Part shown: positions 5,834 through 9,932 of the stretch, piece after piece | Position numbering within the stretch: the stretch's first letter is position 1 | Layout of the letters: each line of letters begins with the position of its first letter | NCBI GenBank assembly: GCA_035532755.1 | Contig: DATKQI010000077.1 | Location: 1-9,932, forward strand | DNA length: 9,932 nt | Direction: 5' to 3' | Origin: DATKQI01 sp035532755 | GTDB taxonomy: Bacteria > Pseudomonadota > Alphaproteobacteria > Acetobacterales > Acetobacteraceae | Made by a program: the position numbers and the translations under genes | Notes under the pieces: generated by a model | What the model was told of the DNA's origin: nothing | Database searches by the model: none | Seen by the model: only the letters and a program-made list of their open reading frames with translations

Positions 5834-7189
5834 ATGTCAACCTTGCTGCAACGCTCGGCGGGTGCGGTCCGGCGCGGCCCGGCATTGGCGGTGCTCTGCC
5901 TCGCCGTGCTGATCGCGCAGATCGATACCTCGGTCGTGAACCTCGCCCTGCACGGCATCGGCGCCGATCTCGGCGGCAGCATCCCGGCCCTCCAATGGGT
6001 GGTGGACGGCTACAACCTCACCTATGCGCTGCTGCTGCTCACCGGCGGCACGCTCGGGGATCTGTTCGGGCGGCGGCGCGTCTTCGTCATCGGCGCCGCG
6101 GTCTTCACCGTCGGATCGGCGCTGTGCGGCCTCGCGCCCGCCATGCCGGTGCTGCTCGCCGGCCGCGTGGTCGCGGGTCTCGGGGCAGCACTGCTGCTGC
6201 CCTGCTCGCTCGCGCTGATCCGGGTGATCTGGACGGACCCGGTCGCGCGTGGCCGGGCGATCGGCGTCTGGGCCGGCTGCAACGGGGCGGCGTTCGCCAT
6301 CGGCCCCACCATCGGCGGGGTGCTGATCCAGCATGCCGGCTGGCGCAGCGTGTTCCTGCTGATCATCCCGTTCGGCGCGCTCGCGCTGATCCTCGCCCGC
6401 CTCGTCATCCCCGAATCGTCGGACCCGAAGGGCCGGCGGATAGACCTGCCGGGCCAGGCGCTCGCCGCCCTCGCACTCGGCGGGCTCTCCCTCGGCGTGA
6501 TCGCCCATGGCGAAATCGCGCTCGCCGCGCGGTGGATCGCGGGCGCCGGCTTCATCGCCTTCCTCGCGGTGGAACGCCGGCTGGGCGCGGCCGCGCTGGT
6601 GCCGCTGTCCATCTTCCGCTCCGCCGCCTTCTCGGGCGCGATGGCGGCCGCGGCGGCGATGACGTTCGGGATGTACGGCGTGCTGTTCCTGCTGCCGATG
6701 TCCTGGCAGGCGTCGGGCGTGCTGAGCGTGACGCAGGCGGGGTTCGCGCTGCTGCCGATGTCGCTGGTCTTCGTGGCCCTCTCGCCCATGGCCAGCCGCC
6801 TCGCCCACCGCTTCGGCCCGCGGATCGTGATGGCCGGCGGTATGGCGCTGATCGGCGCGGGGCTGCTGGTGCTGGGGCTGACCCGCCAGGGCGCGCCCGT
6901 CCCGCTGGCCGAGGTGGGCCTGACGCTGACCGGGATCGGCATGGGGCTGAACACCGGGCCGCTGTTCAACGTCGCCGTCGCCTCGGTCGATGCCGCCCGC
7001 TCCGGCACCGCCTCGGCGCTGATCAACACCGCGCGGATGGTCGGCGCCACGCTGGGCGTCGCGGTCCTCGGCACGCTGTTCGGCGCGATGGGCGGGGGTG
7101 CTGCGGGCATGCGCGCGGCGATGCTCGCCGGCGGCGCGGTGGAGCTGGCGGGTGCGATGGCCGCCGTTCTCCTGGTCCGCACCGCCTGA
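5834..7189 (+). CDS. MFS drug:proton antiporter, DHA2-like
   Basis: This encodes a 451-residue inner-membrane exporter with many hydrophobic segments. Family motifs are visible. Motif D1 DTSVVNLAL occurs at 31-39 in the first segment. Motif A GTLGDLFGRRRV occurs at 72-83 in the loop after segment 2. The antiporter-type GPTIGGVLIQHAGWRSVF occurs at 157-174, and a second-half SRLAHRFGPRIV resembles a repeated motif A. This pattern, with the long hydrophobic C-terminal half, fits the DHA2 (EmrB/QacA-like, 14-segment) group, although the protein is shorter than the usual 480-520 residues. It would expel small hydrophobic or cationic compounds using the proton gradient; the substrate cannot be read from the sequence. 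The divergent ArsR-type gene likely represses it. No adaptor (EmrA-like) or outer-membrane partner gene adjoins it. Confidence 0.92.
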   Translation: MSTLLQRSAGAVRRGPALAVLCLAVLIAQIDTSVVNLALHGIGADLGGSIPALQWVVDGYNLTYALLLLTGGTLGDLFGRRRVFVIGAAVFTVGSALCGLAPAMPVLLAGRVVAGLGAALLLPCSLALIRVIWTDPVARGRAIGVWAGCNGAAFAIGPTIGGVLIQHAGWRSVFLLIIPFGALALILARLVIPESSDPKGRRIDLPGQALAALALGGLSLGVIAHGEIALAARWIAGAGFIAFLAVERRLGAAALVPLSIFRSAAFSGAMAAAAAMTFGMYGVLFLLPMSWQASGVLSVTQAGFALLPMSLVFVALSPMASRLAHRFGPRIVMAGGMALIGAGLLVLGLTRQGAPVPLAEVGLTLTGIGMGLNTGPLFNVAVASVDAARSGTASALINTARMVGATLGVAVLGTLFGAMGGGAAGMRAAMLAGGAVELAGAMAAVLLVRTA

Positions 7190-7204
7190 AGGGCTTTCTC
7201 CGGC

Positions 7205-7227
7205 CGGGGCGGCATGCTACCGCCCCG
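7205..7227 (+). terminator. Hairpin after the MFS gene, possible terminator
   Basis: CGGGGCGG and CCGCCCCG form an 8-bp GC-only stem with a 7-base loop, 16 bases past the MFS stop. The 10-bp palindrome GCGCATGCGC follows directly (7227-7236). There is no T-run, so termination is plausible but not shown. The hairpin may instead lie in the leader of the downstream operon. Confidence 0.4.
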
Positions 7228-7271
7228 CGCATGCGCAAACCCTCATCGCCCGCCCCGGCGCGCGAGCCGCC

Positions 7272-7943
7272 ATGCTGAAGCGCCTGCTGAAGGCGCCGCG
7301 GGTGCAGGCCGCGCTCGCCTGGCTGCTCGGCCAGTACCTCTTCGTCGCGCTGCGCACCACGCGCTGGTCGCTGCACGGGCTCGAATACATGCAGCCGCAT
7401 ATCGACGGCGCGCCCGCCATCGTCGCCTTCTGGCACGAACGGCTGCCGATGATGCCGATGCTGTGGGTGGAGGCACGCCGGCGGGGCTCCCGCGCCCGCG
7501 CGCACGTGCTGGTCAGCCGCCACCGGGATGGGCGGTTCATCGGCGTGGTGGTGGCCCGCTTCGCGCTCGATGTGGTGCACGGCTCCTCCTCGCGCGGCGG
7601 GGCGGCGGCGGTGATGGCGATGCTGTCGCTGCTGGAAGCCGGCGAGCATGTCGCGATCACGCCGGATGGCCCGCGCGGCCCGCGCCGGCAGGCGGCATCG
7701 GGGGTGGCGCGGCTCGCCGGCCGGTCCGGCGTGCCGGTGCTCGCCGTCGCCGCGCAGACCACGCGGCGGATCGTCCTCCGCACCTGGGACCGGATGGTGC
7801 TGCCGCTGCCCTTCGGCCGCGGCGTGATCGCCTGCGCCGCCCCCGTCGCGGTGCCGCAGGAAGACTGGGCGGCCACGCTGCCCGCGATCGAGGCGGCGCT
7901 GACCGCGGCCGCCGACACGGCAGACCGGCTGTGCGCGCGCTAG
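7272..7943 (+). CDS. DUF374 lysophospholipid-acyltransferase-like protein
   Basis: The product is a 223-residue membrane-associated acyltransferase of the DUF374 branch of the PlsC/LPLAT superfamily. The conserved AFWHERLPMMPML (about 52-64) holds the presumed catalytic His55. VSRHRDGRFI (81-90) and HGSSSRGGAAAV (103-114) follow, then ITPDGPRGPRRQAASGV (129-145) and SGVPVLAVAA. A hydrophobic N-terminal stretch may anchor it to the inner membrane. Its end overlaps the start of waaA by 13 bp. In many alphaproteobacteria this family lies beside waaA and lpxK, pointing to a role in lipid A or Kdo-lipid maturation. The acyl donor and acceptor are not known to me, and it is distinct from LpxL/LpxM. 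The ATG at 7272 matches the usual family N-terminus (MLKRLLKAPRVQ). The ribosome site is weak. Confidence 0.88.
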   Translation: MLKRLLKAPRVQAALAWLLGQYLFVALRTTRWSLHGLEYMQPHIDGAPAIVAFWHERLPMMPMLWVEARRRGSRARAHVLVSRHRDGRFIGVVVARFALDVVHGSSSRGGAAAVMAMLSLLEAGEHVAITPDGPRGPRRQAASGVARLAGRSGVPVLAVAAQTTRRIVLRTWDRMVLPLPFGRGVIACAAPVAVPQEDWAATLPAIEAALTAAADTADRLCAR

Positions 7944-9193
7944 GAACCTTGTGGGCCGGGGCCGCCACCCTGGCCGCACCCGGCCTGCGGCTGCTGCTCG
8001 CCCGCCGGTTGCTGCGCGGGAAGGAGATCGCCGCGCGCCTGCCGGAACGGCGCGGGATCGACCCCACGCCCCGCCCCCCCGGCCGGCTTGTCTGGCTGCA
8101 TGCGGCGAGCGTGGGGGAAAGCCTGTCGGTCCTGCCGGTGCTCGCGGCGATGGATGCTTCCGTATCGGTGCTGCTGACCACCGGCACCGTCACCTCCGCC
8201 CGGCTGCTCGACCGGCTGCTGCCGGACATGGACCTCGCCGGGCGGGTGCGGCATCGCTTCGTCCCGCTGGACGTGCCGGCCTGGGCGGGCCGCTTCCTCG
8301 ACCATTGGCGGCCGGATGCCGCGGGCTTCGTGGAAAGCGAGGTCTGGCCGAACATGCTCGCCGCCTGCGCGAAGCGCGGCATTCCCACGATGCTCGTGAA
8401 CGCGCGGCTGTCGGCGCGCAGCTTCGCGAAATGGCGGCGCCTGCCCGGCCTCGCCACCCTGCTGTTCGGCGGCTTCGCCCGCGTGCAGGCGCAATCGGCC
8501 GAGGATGCCGCGCGGCTTTCCGCGCTCGGCGCGCGGGATGTCAGCGCGCCCGGCAACCTGAAGTTCGCCGCCGCCGCGCTGCCCGCCGATCCGGGTGAAC
8601 TCGCCGCCCTGCGCGCCGCCATCCCCGGCCCGGCCTGGATCGCCGCCAGCACCCACCCGGGCGAGGAGGCGGCGGTGCTGGACGCCCACCGCACGCTCGC
8701 CTCCGCCCACCCGGGGCTGACCACGATCATCGCCCCGCGCCACCCGGACCGGGGCGCGGCGGTGGCGGCACTCGCCGCCGGCCTGCCGGTCACCCGCCGT
8801 GCGCTCGGCGAACCCCCGGCCCCGGGCGTGCATGTGGCGGATACTCTGGGCGACCTCGGCCTGTTCTACCGGCTGGGCGCACCGGTGTTCGTCGGCGGCA
8901 GCCTCGTCCGGCACGGCGGGCAGAACCCGCTGGAGCCGGCGCGGCTCGGCGCCCCCGTCGCGGTTGGCCCGCATACCGGAAATTTCGCGGAGGCAGTCGC
9001 GCTGCTGCGGGCGGCCGGCGCGCTCACGGTGCTGGAAGGCCCGGCCGCGCTCGCACCCTGGGCGGATGCGCTGCTGCGCGATCCCGTCCGCCGCGCCGCC
9101 ATGGGCCACGCCGGGCAGGGGGCGGCCGACCGCTTCGCCGATCTGCCGCGCCACGTGGCCGAAACGCTGCTCGGCCTGATGCGGGGCGATTGA
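7931..9193 (+). CDS. waaA: 3-deoxy-D-manno-octulosonic acid (Kdo) transferase WaaA/KdtA
   Basis: This is a 420-residue GT30-type glycosyltransferase. It transfers Kdo from CMP-Kdo to the lipid A precursor lipid IVA at the cytoplasmic face of the inner membrane. The N-terminal anchor and RRLLRGKEIAARLPERRG (25-42) are followed by VWLHAASVGE (54-63), whose Glu63 is the expected catalytic base. TTGTVTSA (83-90), FVESEVWPNML (133-143) and VNARLS (156-161) complete the N-terminal domain. The C-terminal nucleotide-binding domain shows AASTHPGEE (238-246), APRHPDR (268-274), GGSLVRHGGQNPLEPA (322-337) and GPHTGNF (346-352). The length is normal and no key residue is missing. The GTG at 7931 is the start that restores the usual N-terminus; it overlaps the upstream gene by 13 bp. 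lpxK follows after one base. Confidence 0.95.
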   Translation: MRALGTLWAGAATLAAPGLRLLLARRLLRGKEIAARLPERRGIDPTPRPPGRLVWLHAASVGESLSVLPVLAAMDASVSVLLTTGTVTSARLLDRLLPDMDLAGRVRHRFVPLDVPAWAGRFLDHWRPDAAGFVESEVWPNMLAACAKRGIPTMLVNARLSARSFAKWRRLPGLATLLFGGFARVQAQSAEDAARLSALGARDVSAPGNLKFAAAALPADPGELAALRAAIPGPAWIAASTHPGEEAAVLDAHRTLASAHPGLTTIIAPRHPDRGAAVAALAAGLPVTRRALGEPPAPGVHVADTLGDLGLFYRLGAPVFVGGSLVRHGGQNPLEPARLGAPVAVGPHTGNFAEAVALLRAAGALTVLEGPAALAPWADALLRDPVRRAAMGHAGQGAADRFADLPRHVAETLLGLMRGD

Positions 9194-9194
9194 G

Positions 9195-9932
9195 ATGCCG
9201 AACCCGCCCGCCTTCTGGTCCGATGACGGCCCGCTGCCCCGGGCGCTTTCCCCGGTGTCCTTCCTGGTCGCCGCGATCACCGCGCACCGCATGGCCCGCC
9301 CCGGCTGGCGCGCGCCGGTGCCGGTGATCTGCTGCGGCAACGTCACCTCCGGCGGGGCCGGCAAGACCACGCTCGCGCTCGACCTGCTGGCCCGGCTCGC
9401 CGCGCGCGGCGTGGCGGCGCATGCGCTGCTGCGCGGCTACGGCGGGCGCGAACGCGGGCCGCTGCGCGTCGATCCGGCGGCGCACACGGCGGCACGGGTG
9501 GGTGACGAGGCCCTTTTGCTCGCCGCGATCGCCCCCACATGGGTGTCCGCCGACCGAGCCGCCGGGGCAGCGGCGGCGGTGGCGGCGGGGGCCGGGGCGA
9601 TCGTGATGGATGACGGGCTGCAGAACCCCGGCCTGGCCAAGGATGTCTCCTTCCTGGTGATCGACGGCGCGAGCGGCTTCGGCAACGGCCGTGTGCTGCC
9701 CGCCGGCCCGCTGCGGGAGCCGGTGGCCGCCGGCGCGGCGCGCTGCCGGGCCGCGGTGCTGATCGGGCCGGACCGCACCGGCGCGCTCTCCGCCCTGCCG
9801 CCCTGCCTGCCGGTGCTGCGCGCCGATCTCGCCTCCGAGGCGGCTGTCTTCGCCGGCCAGCCGGTGTTCGCCTTCGCCGGCATCGCCCGGCCACCGAAGT
9901 TCTTCGACGGGCTGGAAGCGGCCGGCCTCATG
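9195..9932 (+). CDS. lpxK: Tetraacyldisaccharide 4'-kinase LpxK, 3' end outside the window
   Basis: LpxK phosphorylates the 4' position of the lipid A disaccharide using ATP, at the inner membrane, and yields lipid IVA, the acceptor of WaaA encoded just upstream. The 246 codons present start with the family N-terminus PPAFWSDDGPLPRALSPVSFL. The P-loop CGNVTSGGAGKT (47-58) comes next. LLRGYGGR (78-85) and VGDEALLLA (102-110) follow, the latter with the acidic residue expected near the active site. VMDDGLQN (137-144) supplies the conserved Asp pair, and VIDGASGFGNGRVLPAGPLREP (155-176) contains the family motif. The frame is open to the last base, so roughly a quarter of the protein is missing here because of the window edge, not a mutation. 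The ATG lies one base after the waaA stop. Confidence 0.94.
   Translation, partial: MPNPPAFWSDDGPLPRALSPVSFLVAAITAHRMARPGWRAPVPVICCGNVTSGGAGKTTLALDLLARLAARGVAAHALLRGYGGRERGPLRVDPAAHTAARVGDEALLLAAIAPTWVSADRAAGAAAAVAAGAGAIVMDDGLQNPGLAKDVSFLVIDGASGFGNGRVLPAGPLREPVAAGAARCRAAVLIGPDRTGALSALPPCLPVLRADLASEAAVFAGQPVFAFAGIARPPKFFDGLEAAGLM

Noticed and set aside
4747..7278. A very long open frame on the plus strand (over 800 codons)
   Set aside because: It is Arg/Pro/His-rich and overlaps the ArsR-type gene in antisense and the MFS gene in another frame. It arises from the high GC content and shows no family motif.
7023..9370. Long minus-strand frames antisense to the acyltransferase, waaA and lpxK
   Set aside because: They have no recognisable domain, are Arg/Gly-rich, and lie entirely opposite well-identified genes.

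Overview
The window is very GC-rich, with a strong G/C third-position preference. It carries Gram-negative envelope genes: a chaperone-usher pilus and lipid A/Kdo genes. The clustering of a DUF374 acyltransferase with waaA and lpxK, and the ArsR/MFS pair, suggest an alphaproteobacterium, plausibly Rhodospirillales/Acetobacteraceae. That placement is inferred from protein style and gene order, not from a marker gene.

Left half (about 1-4590, minus strand): an operon for an archaic (Csu-like, spore-coat-U type) chaperone-usher pilus. Read right to left it holds a secreted SCPU-domain pilin (4088-4588), a PapD-like periplasmic chaperone (3354-4088, TGATG junction with the pilin) and an outer-membrane usher. 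The usher is split. Its first 500 or so residues lie at 1829-3331 and its next 114 codons at 1-342, running off the left edge. A complete insertion sequence (347-1828, IS5/IS1182-like, opposite strand) sits between the halves, flanked by a CTAG direct repeat. The IS has 15-bp terminal inverted repeats, an intact DDE transposase and a small second gene coupled to it by an ATGA overlap. That gene encodes a 93-residue protein with two CxxC pairs. The usher reading frame is continuous across the insertion point, but the CTAG supplies an in-frame TAG. The pilus is therefore probably not assembled, and the usher may already have carried a nonsense codon before the IS arrived.

Middle (4589-5019): no convincing gene. 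The first part is an AT-rich island with iterated AACTATA boxes, the probable pilus control region. The second part is GC-rich and packed with hairpins, a 25-bp near-palindrome and a short tandem repeat. It lies downstream of the regulator gene at 5020-5712.

Regulator/transporter pair (5020-7189): an ArsR-type winged-helix regulator with a Cys-rich C-terminal domain is divergent from a DHA2-type MFS drug exporter. They share a 121-bp spacer containing a perfect 8-bp inverted repeat, a candidate operator. This looks like a local repressor-efflux module.

Right part (7272-9932, plus strand): a tightly packed operon of a DUF374 lysophospholipid-acyltransferase-like gene, waaA/kdtA (Kdo transferase) and lpxK (lipid A 4'-kinase, cut by the window end). 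All act at the inner membrane on lipid A/Kdo assembly, with overlapping or 1-bp-spaced genes. A hairpin at 7205-7227 separates this operon from the MFS gene.
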